Source: Setophaga petechia
Lineage: Eukaryota > Chordata > Aves > Passeriformes > Parulidae
Length of the DNA stretch: 64,000 bases
Reading direction: 5' to 3'
Assembly (NCBI GenBank): GCA_024362935.1
Contig: JANCRA010000007.1
Span: 16,710,003 to 16,774,002 of the forward strand
The notes under the pieces are model-generated. The model did no database searches, had not been told where the DNA came from, and saw only the letters and a list, made by a program, of their open reading frames with translations. Position numbers and translations under genes: made by a program. Of this stretch, positions 1 through 13,900 are shown in pieces. Positions within the stretch are counted from its first letter, which is position 1; each line of letters opens with the position of its first letter.

Positions 1-868
1 GAATTTTAAAAGTAGCCCACTTCATACTTTTATCTTCTGGTTATTTTTAACCCACATTATTTTCATGAGGCAATTTGTAACGTGGTCTTACACTGGTTGC
101 CATCTGCAGAGCAGAGCATCAGATGAGAATAATAAGAACTGATCTGTGGAAGTTTGGCAGGATCTTCTGCAACCAGCTTCTTTGTTGGCAGTCAAGAAAC
201 TTCATCTTTACCCTGTAGCATTTATTCCTGACAAACTTCTCCATGTAGACAAACTTAGGCTTTTTAAACTGTACTAAGTGTGCTGACATTTACAGCTCTA
301 TGAGTGGGAGTACTGTGGTGGATAATTATGTGAAGGTGAAGGGACGCTAGCATAGCCTTTGCTAGGTAGGAAGCTAAAAGATCTGCAAAAGCAGAAGGAA
401 ACCAAAATCATGTGACTGCAGACATTTGGAAAATAACTCTTTTCAGTCTTAAGAGAATGGTTGTTTCAGCTCTGTCATCTCTACTTTGTTTCTTCAGGTT
501 TTTTTTTTAACTTATGTTTTTGTAGTTTTTCTTGGCTATCTCTCTTTGTCTTGCCAGCTGTGAAGGTATGCTGTTGGCATGCATGCTTCTAACAGATGGG
601 GTTATTTGCAAATACATTTGCCTCAGATTGCTATGTCTGAACCAAAGCAAAAAAGCAAGGAAGGCAGAGATTTTGGGCTTGTCTCTGTTGCTTTAGTTTG
701 CCTGGCTTTCCTCCCTCATTGCTGGGGTAGCAATGTGGATGGCTGTATAATTGCTACCATTGCTCTCCCAGTTGCCCTGAGGGTTGCAGTACTTGACCAG
801 AACAGTTTGAGGGTTGCTGTGCTGTACTAATTTAGATGAAATGTTAGAAGAGTTGAAATGATTTCCCA

Positions 869-884
869 CCCCCCCCCCCCCCCC
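869..884. repeat. Poly-C tract (16 C)
   Basis: A run of 16 C, followed by one G and four more C. On the minus strand this is a long G run that could form a G-quadruplex, and on the plus strand an i-motif. Such runs are prone to sequencing and assembly length errors. Confidence 0.9.
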
Positions 885-3800
885 GCCCCTTTCTTCCTGT
901 TCTGTGCAGAAGTGTGGTAATTGCTCTGAATTCTGTCATAGTTTGGTGGCAATGAGTCAGATTCTTAGCTGGTATGTTTGGCAAAGTTTTCTTTTGTGAG
1001 TGCAGTAGCACTGTTGTTCTTCAGCTGGGGACCTGTCCCCCTGCTTCTGCTCAAGGCATGGAGCCCTACTTGCTGTTCGAACTGTCAGACCCTCATCAGC
1101 ACAGAGTGAACTCCTAGTTTCTGTAATGCAGAAGGATTTGTTTCAGTAGTAAAATACTTATTGTCCTTTGCTGCTGTATGATTCTAAAGAATCATAGGTG
1201 TGACGGAAGCAGAACTGATCTTGCTTTCAAGAGAGCATTTAGAAATAATTTTCATGCTTTCTTCAAGCACTGAAGTATTGAAGAACTGGTTATTGTTTAG
1301 ACAGGTAACTGGTAGTCTCCACTATCCACATGCTGGGGGACTGTGCAAAATGATGTCAAAACAGGTGTTTGAAAATGTCCAATTAGATCCAACTGCCATT
1401 GGATCCATATTCCTTGCAGTTACTCAAGTATGTGTGGACACCTGAAGCACTTTATCAAAAAGCTGAAATCAAGTTCTAAAATTATGGAAACTAAGGCAGA
1501 AGCAAATAGGAATTTGCAAACATCAGTACCACTAAACTCTTGATGTTACTGATTTAGATGCTTTTGCCCTTTTGTGAGCATTGACCGGCATCACCTCATC
1601 AAGGAAGTCAGTGGAGTCATGGGGGATGCATGTGGTCTTTGTGTCTGAGGAGGAAAGGCAAATGCTTTGTGCTTTGGAAGGAGGAGGACTAAAGGAGTGT
1701 AGACACCAGTGTTTTCTCTGCAAGGGTGCTTACCAACTGTGGGTTGTTGTTTTGTGGAAATAATGCCACTGTACTCCTGGTAAAATTCTACAGATATTTG
1801 AGAGTAAACATGCAGATCCAAGAAATAGGGTGAGACACCTGAAAGACTTGGTCACTTTTTCTGTATTTGGCATACTGATTTTGCCTGGCAAAAGTCTGTG
1901 TTGGTGTTGCAAACTGTGTTTTTAAGTGATTTGGCTTCCTTGAAACAAGCTGTTTGAGGGAAGAGTGCTACAGAGTTAACATGCTGCTTTAACCACGCAC
2001 AGCTGTGGAGGAGGTTTTGAGCCCAGCATGATTACTGAACATTGGACTGTTTTTTGTTCACAATTATGGCACTGTCAGTGCACTTTAAAAAATTACTTTA
2101 TTTGAAATTTGCTCACACTGAATCTTAAAAAAAAGTTGTGTAGAGGCATCATGAGGTAAAACTGCTTAAAGTATTGTGCTTTTGCTGTATTTTTCCTTTC
2201 TTGTTCTCCTATTTTTGTCCCTCCAAAAGTCTGTCATTATGGAAAGACGTAGTTAAAACTTGGCTCAGCCCCTTCTGTCCTGTAAGACTAAATTGTTCTT
2301 AAGGCAAACCAATTTAATTGTATTCCAAATGCTTCCTTTTTGCATTGTTTGCTTCTGTTAGGTAAATGGTCCCAGTGGGGATAGTATCTTCAATTCCTTG
2401 TATGTCCAAAGCATTATTATGTTTCAGTCTGATTCTGTTAGCAGTATATTGTGCTGGGGCAGCAAGACAATGGTGTGCATTGCTTTGGGGTTTTTTTTGG
2501 TAACATAACCAAAGTTTTCTCTACAGCTATTTTGGTCTTGGATGTACAGTAAGTGTCCCTGTCTGTGCTCTAAACGTGACCGTGTTAGAAGAACAAATTG
2601 ATGCTGAATGCAGATGGCAGCCCTGTCCTGGAGCTGTACTGTAGGAGTGTCTGGGAATAATTGTGTAGTAATGCTAATGCTGAGCTTATGGGAGGTTTTG
2701 GGGATAGGAAGCCGTTTTTCTGAACAAATTTCTTTTTTCCGTGATCTGTATCACTGGCTTTGGGGATGGTTCCAGGAAGTGTCTTGTAATAATTGTTCTT
2801 TGAAAAACTGCTTTTAAGTTTGTATTGCAACTGCAGGGCTGTAAACTGAGGGACCAAAACTGAATCTATCTTTCGAGTCCTGATTTTTTCTGTTAAATGG
2901 TGACATGTTGCTCCTGGTTATCAATTTCTTCTACAAGAAAACAATCCTTGACGTTTAACTGCAGAGTCTGCAGGAACCTCTCCAGTTCACTTGTCACACC
3001 AAGGGGAGCCCTGCCTTGCACAGGCAGGCTGCTGCTGTAAAATGAAGTCATCCCTTGCAGCCCTATCTCCTTGTCCTCTGCCCCCAGTCTGGTCTGTTTT
3101 ATAAAAGGGTTTAGAAAACCCTCCTTGCCTGGCCCTGTGTCCGAGGGGTGTGAGCAGGGCTGGGCCTCTGGCCTTATCTCTGTTGTCAGAGCTGCGTGCC
3201 TGGTAGGTGGCAGCGGGGGCAATGCTTTTCAAATGAGACTTTCCTGTGCTTAGGGAGGCCCTTGTTTTTTGTTTTAACAGCTTCCTATTGTTTGAAACAG
3301 CAGGTTATCCCCTCCCATGCTATTCTAGCTCTTTCCTCCTCCCTTAGATAATTTTTCTGTGCAAGTATTAATCAGAGCAGTTACTCTCACAGTGAGTCCT
3401 CAGTTTTCCTAACTCACTCTGATCTCCAACTTCTGTTGTGATACCAGTGTGGAGTCCACACAGTAAATACAAAGCAGCTTATGAAGGTAGGTCTTTCTGA
3501 TTTTTAATTCAGCATCACCACCACTGTTATGTGACTGTTTTGATTGAATTCAGGTTGTCATAGGAATTCTCTCCTACATATGGTACCGAAAGATAGAAAA
3601 TTCTGCTTTTCAGTGTGACTGACTTTTGTTTCTAAGATACAAAGAAAGAATATTGCTTCACTTAGTTAATAGTTTGCTTTTCAGTGTTCCTGTCCTGCTA
3701 GCTAATGGTGTTTCATGTGTACACTTCATGATGTTCTGCCTCTGTGAAAGGTACTTTCTAAGGCATAAGCTGCCTCTGGTCTACCATACGATAACTTTTT

Positions 3801-5869
3801 GTCTAATGGTATCCATGATAAATTTGAAGATAAAACCCATCAGAATCTCTTCTCACCATATCAATTGTTACAGCTGGAAAGGATGTTGGCAGTTCCTTTC
3901 CCATCCCACTTATTGTACAGTTTAAGAATTACTTAGTCAGAAGTGCTCCAGACTGCTTTTTTGATAAGTTAGATGTGGTTTTCCTTCCCTCTACTTGTTG
4001 CATCCTGTGTAAGAAAGTTGATAATGAAACGAGGTACTAAACATATGCAGAGCTTTTCTATTATTTTAATGTGCTGATTTATAAAAGTAAACTTGCTTTA
4101 TCTGTTTTCTGATCCCCTGCCTTCTATCAAGTGTCTTGTTTCAAAAAATAGTAATAGTTTTGTGATTGTTTAAAGTCTGTCACTACTGTTTCATACTTTT
4201 TGCAGTTCAGCTTAGCAAAAAGTATCTATTTGTTTAAATTTCTAGTTTTGAAAAAAAAGAAACATAAACCCTCACACTATTTTGATATATTTGGTGACAC
4301 TAAGCAGAAGTTCTAATTCCACAAAATTATAAGTCCAGTTCTAGACTTTGTCATCAGAGAGGGTGAAGGAGGGGGGAATAATCTGTATGTCAGTTCCCAT
4401 ACTTGACATTCAGTATAATAAACATTCTGCCTGTTCTAATGCATTCCAGATTGTTTTGAAGGAGTGACTTCTCAGGCAGCTGAAAACAGACGAGAATTAC
4501 AGAGACACTGATTATAATCTTCAGAGGCAGGATTCATCTGATCCGTACCTGGAAGATGAAGTCCCAATGTCCTTGCCCTAACTATAAGCTTGATAAGCTG
4601 ATTCAGGTCACTAACCTAGTAGGAAACAAAGCAAACCCCTTCATCTCTCCAAATGTGCTCATTTTGTGAGCTGAATTTGCTTCTGTGAGCCTAAGTGTAA
4701 ACTGCCTGCCCCAGAGCAGTCATGGAGGGATACGTGCCCTCTTCACACTACTCTGGTGGCCCCAAGATTTTGGCTTCATTTGGTTATTTAATAAGGTTCC
4801 TCTCAGAGATTGTCTGAGATTATCCATCCTCTTTCTAGAACACTGTATTTCATGGGAGTTGGAGAAGCCGTAGGCTTTTTTATTACTATTATTATAACTG
4901 ACAGTTCAGAAACCTCTTGGGGTTTTTTGATGGAGAAGTGTTGCAGTGGATATACAGAAGTTTGTGTTTTCTGAAGTTGTTAATTTATGATGTAGTTATG
5001 CTTATAGGTTATGACAGTGGTCTCAAGGTATCTTAAAATCCCAAACAGGATGATTCCAGGTTAAAGAGTTCTCTGTGTAAGGCCAGAGAAACATGACAAA
5101 CAGCCTGAGGAGTGAAGGAAGCAGACTGTGGTGGCTGTCAGGTTGAACAATGGTTTTGGCACACCTGCTGCTTTGCTGCTGAGCTTCTCTGTGTGCTTGG
5201 CAGGAAAGGAGTGATTTGGAGGATAACCAGATAGTTTTGTAGATGTTTTTGGTATGTTTCCATCTTCTCTGAGGGAGAGAAAACAGAAGCACTTGCTTTA
5301 TAATGTAACTAATGGTTGGTTGAAGACTGGAACCATAAACTTTTGGGGCAGGATTTAATAATGCACTTAGAAATGTGGAAGTCAGTATTTTGCTAAACTT
5401 GAGGATCCTTAGAAGCGAGTGCAGGGAAACTGATTTACCATGGGAAGGGGGAATAGTTGGATATAGTCAAAGCAATGTTTTAGAGAAATTTATGCTCATA
5501 CTACCCCTCTGAATAGACATAAACATAATCAAGAAGAGAATTAAGAGAGCTGAAACAAATGCATTAGGAAGATGTTTTTTCAGTATGACAGTTTTTCAAC
5601 TCCACCGTGTTCCAACCGATATTATTCCCTTGATGCTACTCCTAGAAGTTGACACAGATGTAAAACGTGAGACCAGATTACCAGATTACAGTAATATTGT
5701 CTTTTTAAGTGACTGAAAAAGCTGGAGAAATTTCCTTTTAGTCTAGCAAAGAAAATGCCTCTAATACTGTGCCTTTTCACTCAAACTCAGAGCAGTTTAA
5801 CTTCAAATGGAGTGAGCTCAGTTCTGATGGATGAGAAATGTAAGATTTTTCCAGATCATCCACTTACTT

Positions 5870-5894
5870 GCACGTGTGCACACACACGTGTGCA
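5870..5894. repeat. Short CA/TG-rich tract with two CACGTG E-boxes
   Basis: An alternating purine-pyrimidine stretch that contains CACGTG at 5871-5876 and again at 5885-5890. CACGTG is the canonical E-box bound by bHLH-ZIP factors such as MYC/MAX and USF. A simple CA-repeat origin explains it equally well. Confidence 0.5.
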
Positions 5895-7639
5895 TGATTT
5901 ATTTTATTTTCTTAATCACAGAGGAAGGATGCATAGACTCTTAATCTGGATAAAATATTCTTATTTTTTCCTGTTTCCCTTACAGGTGTGTGTATAAGGA
6001 AGTGTTGTATAAGACTTGTAATCCTGGTTAAGCAAGGGATAATAATTATAGTAACAGTGTGTCTGAATGCTTTTGTCTAGTATTGAAGGAAAATTTTGTA
6101 AATTATTACTCAAAAAAGTACTTATCTCGGTGTAATAACAAAACTGAAAATACCATTGTGGTGTGGTAACCCTTCTTGATAAGGATATTTGTTACAGATG
6201 TTGCTTTCCCAGATGTCAGGTAATTGTTCCTCGAAGCCCGGTTTTTCTAAGGGGAGAGGACTTTTAAACAGGACAGTGTTTGGTTTTGTCCTTTTATTGC
6301 CTTGCTGGTGCTCTGGATATGAATTGTTTTCTGCCCCAAGTTGCTAATGAAACAGTTGTATCTCTTCAGCAGCTTCTTATGCTGCCAGCATATTGTCTGG
6401 GGAATTCTGGAGAAAACAAGTTCTATTGTACAGCCTTACAATGCTTGTAGATGCGAGCCTGGAGCAATATCAGCTGGTCTGGCACTAACAGAATTTGGCA
6501 AGAGGAGGTGTGGGCAACATGTGACTGCTTTGCAACTGGAAGGTGAAGATTCTGTCCTGTGACCAGCTCTAGGGGATCCCAGTGTAGGGAGTGGTGGCTG
6601 TGTAACCTGTGCAGGAGCCTGCAGGAAGAAGCAAGCCTTAGGGACCATTTTGGATTGCTATGGCAGGATATGGAGTCCTCCACAGTTTTTGAGATGGATG
6701 TGCCTAACCCTTCTGCTGTGGTGAATTCCCAAAAGACTGAAAGTATTTTAACATCAGAAAAGCCATATTTTATTTAAATAGTAATAGAAATGTTACTTTA
6801 AAAAAAAAAATCTAGAGAATACAAAATGGAAATAGGCTTGTGTGCAAGTTTCCTGTTACCAACTGTGTCTTGCTTGCCTAGCCTGTCAGTCACTGAGTGG
6901 TCCCAAATGTCTTACTGGAAATTTTGTGCTAAGACTAGCCATACCACACAATCCCTGGAGCTTTCATCTTTGAACAGCCTTGATGTCTCCCCAGGAGGGC
7001 AGGATAGGACTCTGCCCCTGCCCCCAGGGGTGCTACATGGCATAGCCACACTCTTAAAGTATGGCACCCATAATTAAAAGCCAGAAACCAAATGCTTACA
7101 TAAATGTTACCATCCTGAGACCCAGTTAGTTTCCTGTGTCCTACTGTGTGTGATGGAGTGGAAGAACCCCTAAAGCTGCTGTTGTCTCTTGCCTGAAACC
7201 TTTCCCCAAAGCTTCTCTGTGCTCCAGTGCTGTTCCCCGAGGTACTTTGCTTAGGGAGTGGCACACATCATTGTAGGCTGGGCATTTTTTCTCTGTGGTG
7301 GAAGAAAAAAGATGAACCGAGTACACAGAATAGAAGACACAAGTTTAGGAAGCTGTGCTTTCTAAATTTCATGTGTTCTGTGCTGGACTAAGCCAGAAGC
7401 TGCTTAATCCTTTTTTGTGCTTAACATTGCAGCACTCCTGGGAGTCTGTATTTAAAGGGTGTGCGTGTTGTGTTTAGTTTCACATGTGATTTCAGCTAGT
7501 GCAAGATCAGATTTGGGAGAGCGGGAGAGCAACAGAAGCAGCTGTTTGCTTTTTTGTAGAGCTCAAACTCACAGAAACATGGAAAAAGTTGAATTACTGC
7601 TGAAAGGAATTAAACTGAATCTCTAAAGTAAAAGCATTC

Positions 7640-7664
7640 TTTTTTTTTTTTTTTTTTTTTTTTT
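7640..7664. repeat. Poly-T tract (25 T)
   Basis: An uninterrupted run of 25 T. It could be the poly-A end of a minus-strand retroposed sequence, but I see no retroposon body or target-site duplication next to it, so a plain mononucleotide repeat is the safer call. Confidence 0.85.
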
Positions 7665-10600
7665 ACACAATGCAGGTTGAAATCTTACTGTCTGATGTTG
7701 AGCTAGACTGCAGTTTTCTCTAGATACTTTTTCACTGTTGAAATTAGTAGCTTTGACATTTGTTGTTGGCTGGGTACTTTGCAGTCCTGTCAGAACAGGC
7801 CTCCTTTTTGTGTACGAAAGTATGTGTACATACCCTTAAATTTGCTCCTTGTCAGTCTGTTTTAAAATAACAACAGATAAAGGTTTCATTAGAGTTGTTT
7901 TCCTTTCCACATATACTAGTTGGTTAAATGTATTACAACTTTCCTGGGCACCTTCAGAATAGTTTTAATTATATCTTTAACAGGTTTCTTCAGTTGCTAA
8001 GAAAAGAGCTCTTAACCTACCTCTTCATGGTCTTTTTCTGCCAATGAGCAACCCACAAATAATCTGGAAAGGCCCCTTTCAGGGTATATAACTTCCTCTT
8101 GAGTGCTTCCTGTGGCTTCGGTTTTTTTCTGGCTGGGAGATGTTTTGGTTTTTTTGGAGAGGTAAGGGGATTTGGGTTTTTTGTTTAGATGAGTTTGGGG
8201 TTTTTTGGTGGGTTTTTTGTAGGGAGCTTCTGGTGCCACTTAGTTGGGTCATTTTATTACCAGGCAGAGAAAAAAAATCAAAGCTGTTGACATCATTCTT
8301 CTTTTTCTTACCCCAACACCCAACTGATCTGTTCAATTTGTATTATACTGCATTTGCGCAGCTTCTGCTTCTGTGACCCATTAGGACAGAGCCTGCTTGT
8401 GCTTAACAAGAGTCTCTTTCATGCTTTGTGGATCTCTCCAGGCCACAGCAGGACACAAAATAATCCCTTTTGCATTTGGTAGTTTCACAGTACTTTTCTG
8501 GTGAAGATAAAATAACCTTTCTGAATGAAAACAATAGCATCATCTCCATAAGCCTGGTTTTGATAGAAGGAAATTGTGTTATTGTTTCTGCATCTTATAA
8601 AATGAAGAACAGTTTGTTTGGGTTTTTCTTCCCCAGCCCATTACTTACAGATTTTAATATTTTAAAATCTTGGAAAGGGTGTTATAAGTTTTTTAAGTCA
8701 GTATGTAATTAGTTTCTTACGGTAATGTCTGTTAAGACTTAGACAACCAGTTTTTTTGAATCATAACTTAAAAATTTGTATTTGTATTTTGAATTCAGTG
8801 AGGCCAGATTTTTGTGAAAACTCATATGCAATCTCATGGCTTCACATTATTATTAGTTCTAACATAAAAGATACATATTTCAGAAAACATGTTTTTGCAA
8901 AAATCTGCACACATGAAGCTTTCATTTTTGTATACTAGGCATATATTTTCTAATGTTTGACAAAGAAAGTATCCTTTGTCTGTTTTAGCCATCTACTCCA
9001 GCATTCCCATTTTGAGATCTGTTAAACTTGACTTTAAGGCTTTTTTTTTTTACTATCTTTCAGAAGATGTTTTATACCAGAAGAATTCAAGCAATTTATC
9101 GATTTGTAAGGGGCTTCTCAATGAAAGTAAAATTTCGAGTAATGGAGGTAGCTGAACATCCTGTTATACAAGGGTTCCTTTCCTTTGTTTGTAGGAACCA
9201 TTTAATGACTTTGCCTATGTTTGATGTTTAGCTCTGAGTTCAGGATTGTTGTGCATTAAGTTGTTATTATCCTCTTGTTTCAAAACTCACAGATACCTGT
9301 GAAATGGCTCTTTAATTTTTAAGGTGTGTGGTGGGCTGAGTCTGCAGCTGGGCAGAAGCACAGCTGTCCATGGCTGTTGGATCAGCCAGCGATGGAGCGG
9401 TTGGCCAGGTCTAGTCTTGGGCTGCAGGACCCACAGGGAGGCCATGGCAGCATAATCCAAACACTTTATTTGCTACTTTGGGTTGAAAAGTCTTGATGTA
9501 TGGTCATGTCTATTTGCTTTATGTGCAGGAAAGGATAGGACCCAGCTCATCAGCTTGCAGAGACAGTCTTTTCCTCTGATTTCCCTCATGCATTGGTCAG
9601 ATGTTTTCTTCTGCTGGCCTCCTACTTGTACAGTTCCACTACCCCTGCTTGTCTGTTCCAGGTTGTTGGTGAGGTGTTTGGTGCCATTGCATATTTTCCC
9701 CAACCTGTTTGTTTGACTCTTCTGTATGCTATTAAGTGCTGCTGGATATGGGATGTTCTGATTAAGTAAGCTTTTCCTTGTGGTGTGTGCAAGTGTTTTT
9801 CCTACTCAAGTTCTGAAGTCTTCATTGAGTTTCACAGCAAATGCTTCTCTATACAGAGCCAAATGAAGCAAAAATGAGTTTCCCTGTTCTTATTAGTTAT
9901 ACTTATTCTTCTAAGACTACATAGTAATGGTCTTAAACTCAGCTTATGCATGTGTGTGCACACTCGTGATTCTGCTGAAATGTTATTTATAGCTATACAG
10001 CACAGATGATTGCTTAAAAAAGAAGAATAATCAGCATGTTGTGCATGCTGAGAGCATTTGCTTTATATCTTTATGTGAAGTATGAATCTATATAATGTTC
10101 TGCAGTGCAGCAGTGCTCCTTCTGCTTGTCAGTTTTAGTAAAACAAGGAAAAAATGATGTAAGCATTTAATACTGGGACCCAGCAAAGGCACTATAAACT
10201 GTTGCTCACTCTGCCTTTACTCTATTTTTGTAAGTTCCCCTATACTGCTTTAATTTTGCCCCTTGGTGTGTTATTAGTCTGTCAAGAACCTGAGAGTTAC
10301 AGTCTGTCTTGGTACATGATAATGGTGGTATAGATAAAACACAAAATACAATGAACTAATACTTTCATCTAGAACTATTATTTTAATACCGAACACTGTC
10401 CTGAGCAAAGAAGGAGAGAATAAATGCATTTATGGTACTAACAAATGCATTATCTGGCTCCAGCTGTTGATCACAAGGGAGATGGGAATTGTCTGCCCAC
10501 CTCTGTGGAATTTTTCACTAGCCAGTGTTATCAAAAGGTCCATTATGTGCATATGTTGAGGAAACTGATTTCTGCACTGATGTCATCTTTCCCCTTGAGC

Positions 10601-10915
10601 ACTACCAGGAGAGAACCGTGCATTGCAGATTTTGACTTTGAGATTCTTAGCAAATCAGCAGAAAGAACCTGTTTTTCCACCCAAATGCTGTCCATCTGTT
10701 TGATCACAGTTTGTTGCTGCTCTCAATGTGTTGCTGCCTTTGCTTAATCTTTGTTGTGTTTCCTTTGAAATCAAAAGTACTAATGGAGCCAGACTTCTTC
10801 TCTTTGCCTGTTTTCCTGCAAAATCTGTTTCTGTGGTTGTTATTCTGTATGGATATGTGTGTATTTCCACATTCAAACATATCAGAAATCATTGGTTTAC
10901 AATAGAGTGTAATAG

Positions 10916-10937
10916 AACAGAGGGGTAACAGAGGGGT
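10916..10937 (+). repeat. Two-copy tandem repeat, 11 bp unit
   Basis: The unit AACAGAGGGGT occurs at 10916-10926 and immediately again at 10927-10937, with no mismatch. It is a minor local duplication in non-coding DNA. Confidence 0.85.
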
Positions 10938-13900
10938 TTGTGGTGCTGTAATGTGAACAGTGTATGATTTAGGAGTTGATTGTTACCGACTTCTGCTTTA
11001 AGCAAAAAAAGGTGTGAAGGTTGACAGAACTCACAGTTACAACAAAGTAGCAGTTACAGATGAGGAAGAATTTTTCTGTTCAGCAGTGAAAATCTGCAAG
11101 GTCTGGAAAAGAATGGCAGCAGGATTTTAGGATTTAAAAAGTTACCAGTCATTAAGCCATATGTTGTTGAATACTGCTGACTACTTCTGAAATCTTTTTG
11201 GGCTCTTAAGTCATTGTTGGACTGGAATTCACAAGCCAGAGTGCAAATCCCTTGGTTTTTTGGACCAGTGCTGTTATCAGTGGAAGAGAGATGAGATCGT
11301 TTGTTAATAAGGTGCTGTATGAGAATGAGCCCTGAAAGCTTTTGGCAATAGCTGATGGCTGTAAAATACAGAATTTTGCAATCAAAGTGTTTATATCTGG
11401 AGACTGAATCAAATACTAAATTAATCTTGAAGCTCTGCTTTGGAAAGTCAAGGTAAAGATTCGAAAAGGGAATAACTGGTAGCAAGAGTCTGACTGAGCT
11501 CTTGCTTGAGTCAAACCAGAACCTTCCATTTCACCCGAGGGTTGACAGCTGCCTGTTTTTCATGTTGTCCTGTGTTACACAGGATTGATTAGTGATATTT
11601 AACTACTTTTGAGCAATTTCATAACATTTGAAGGTGCTGTGGTTTTCCATTTATCCAAATTCCACAAGTTCCATGCAGAGTGGGATGAAAAGCTGATTTC
11701 ACTCTACCCTTGTTCCTTGAGAAATGTCTAGCACCAGCCCGGGGTAGGGTAGAGTGTTTTTTAAATATAGGCTTGGGAGAATAAAGTTATATTTCATATA
11801 GAAAGAAATAGAAAACTTGAGGATAAGCACTTTGGAAATCCAAGTGAGTTAAAATGTAGGCTTTTATTATCATGTACAGTGGTCTTATAGCTGATCAACT
11901 GTGAAGGGTAGATCTGAAGGGAATGCAGATGGTTTTGAAAGGATTTGAGTTTACTTAGGATTGGGCAGATTTTCTTAATTTTATGTATATTCCTTGCCTC
12001 TCCAACTGTCAGAGAAAAGTTGCTGATACAAGAGGGTCGTGTAGCATAAAGGTGGCTGCTGCTTCCAGAGGATTTTGGAAGTAAAACCAGTGGGCTCGTC
12101 TACCTCCATTCCCTGTAACACAGCAAATTCGTGTGCTGAAACTACCATGATGCATGAGATCAATGGTTATTAATATACTGCTTTTTCTGTCAGTAGAACC
12201 ATTGTCTGGGGAGCAAAATGTGTTTTGGCAGTAAGCCCCACAGAAAGTAAATAATGTTGCATTTGCACCTTTAGGTCTGACCTCCACTCTCTCATTGTTT
12301 GCCTTTGAACAGACAATTGCAGTCTTTAAGAAGATATGTTTTACTTCAGAAACTTTTAGATCATCTTACAGGTTAAGTAATTGTTGATCAGAAAAGGCTG
12401 TAATGTTGGCTTTAGATAGTGAGAGTTGCATTTGGGCTTTTAATTTATTTCTTAAATACAATTTGCCTTTGAATAATTGTCATGCTGTACTAGAGCTCCT
12501 TACCAGATAGGTTTTAATAGCTTTTCCCATTATTTGAGAGGCAGCTGGATATTTTGAGTCTTCTTAGCTGTTTTATGAAAGTCTGGACACAGCTACCTTT
12601 CTGTCTCAATAGCTGTATAGAAAAGTGACATACTTTTCCATTATTCTGAACAGAAGTCTATGTGGCTGTCAGCACAGAACACAGGTGTTTATCAGCTGAT
12701 GTCCTTATTTCAGAAAGGGCTGCAGAAAAGGCTGCTAAAACTGTAACCCTGGAGGAGAATCTTCTGCATTTCAAAGCCAATGGCTTTCTTCTGGGTTTTG
12801 GTGGTTGGGGGTTTTTTTTTGGTGTTTTTTTTTTTTTCCCCTTAACTGTGAAAGATGCTCTTTAAATAGATTTGGCTGACTGTCAGGCTTAAAATCAAAT
12901 GATTCAGATTAGGTAAGTGTTTGCAAGATTTCATTACACTGCTTTAAGCGGCAGTCCACCAGAGTTTTATAAAACCTACTAGCATTTTGGATGAGGAAGT
13001 TGGAGAATGTTTTGCTGTAAAGAATGTTTTCATGCAGTATAAATCTGTACTTGACCCCAGCAGTTTACAGGGTCTCACTTTGGAGTGTTTCTGCAGAATG
13101 TGTTCTCTCCGTGCCTCTTGTTGGTCTGAACAGTTAACAGGAATGTTGAGTGGTTTGGTTTTCATGTTTCATGGTTTATTGGTTGTTGGTTTCAAAAGTT
13201 GGTCTAAAAACATATTTTTTCTTCATAAAATTGTTCATAAAATTGGTTTTTTCCTTCCTATGACAGAAAAAAGAAGTAGAAGCATTAAGTTATCTATAGA
13301 AATGGCAACATTGCTGCATTGGGGAAATGCATTCCTAAAAAGTGATTGACCCATCAGTATTTTGACTACAGTTTCTTCTGTTGGTTGATAGGCTGTATAA
13401 ATACAGTGGTAGTGACCAAAAATAATGTTTGTTATGCTAGTTTTGTTTGCTGTTCTGTCTAGTTCTTATCCATTTTTGTTTGCATTATCTTGAGGTGATC
13501 TCTCAGAAATGGCCTCACTGTGTCTTCTGGAGAAGCCTGTGGTGTTAGATCAGGCTTGCTGTATCAGTACTCTCTGCAGAAGCACATCCATGGATTTTGG
13601 GAAGCAAGTTTTTAGTCTTCACTCCGAGATAATTTTGATTGTCTTTATCAGCTACTTTTAGCCAGACATTGGGATAATTTGCTTCTAGTGGATGGAAGGA
13701 CTTCTTTGGTGTCTGAAAGAGTATTTATCATAACCTTAGCAAACTCTGTTTTCCAAAAAGGCTCTGGGAAGTTAGCCTAAGGTCCCTGGTACTCAAATCT
13801 TTGTCTCTACAACACTTCAGGGACTGAGAATTGTGCAATAGCACATGGGAAACAAGGAAGAGCAGTATGAGTCTGTTGTGGGCAGCAATGGCACTGTGAG

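Noticed and set aside
1178..1195. Palindrome ATGATTCT-AA-AGAATCAT, which recalls the terminal ATTCTATG repeats of CR1
   Set aside because: No CR1 body lies next to it, and an 8 bp palindrome is expected by chance at this scale.
11054..11485. 143-codon open frame on the minus strand upstream of USP54
   Set aside because: There is no domain, no homology I recognise and no splice or promoter context. It looks like a chance frame.
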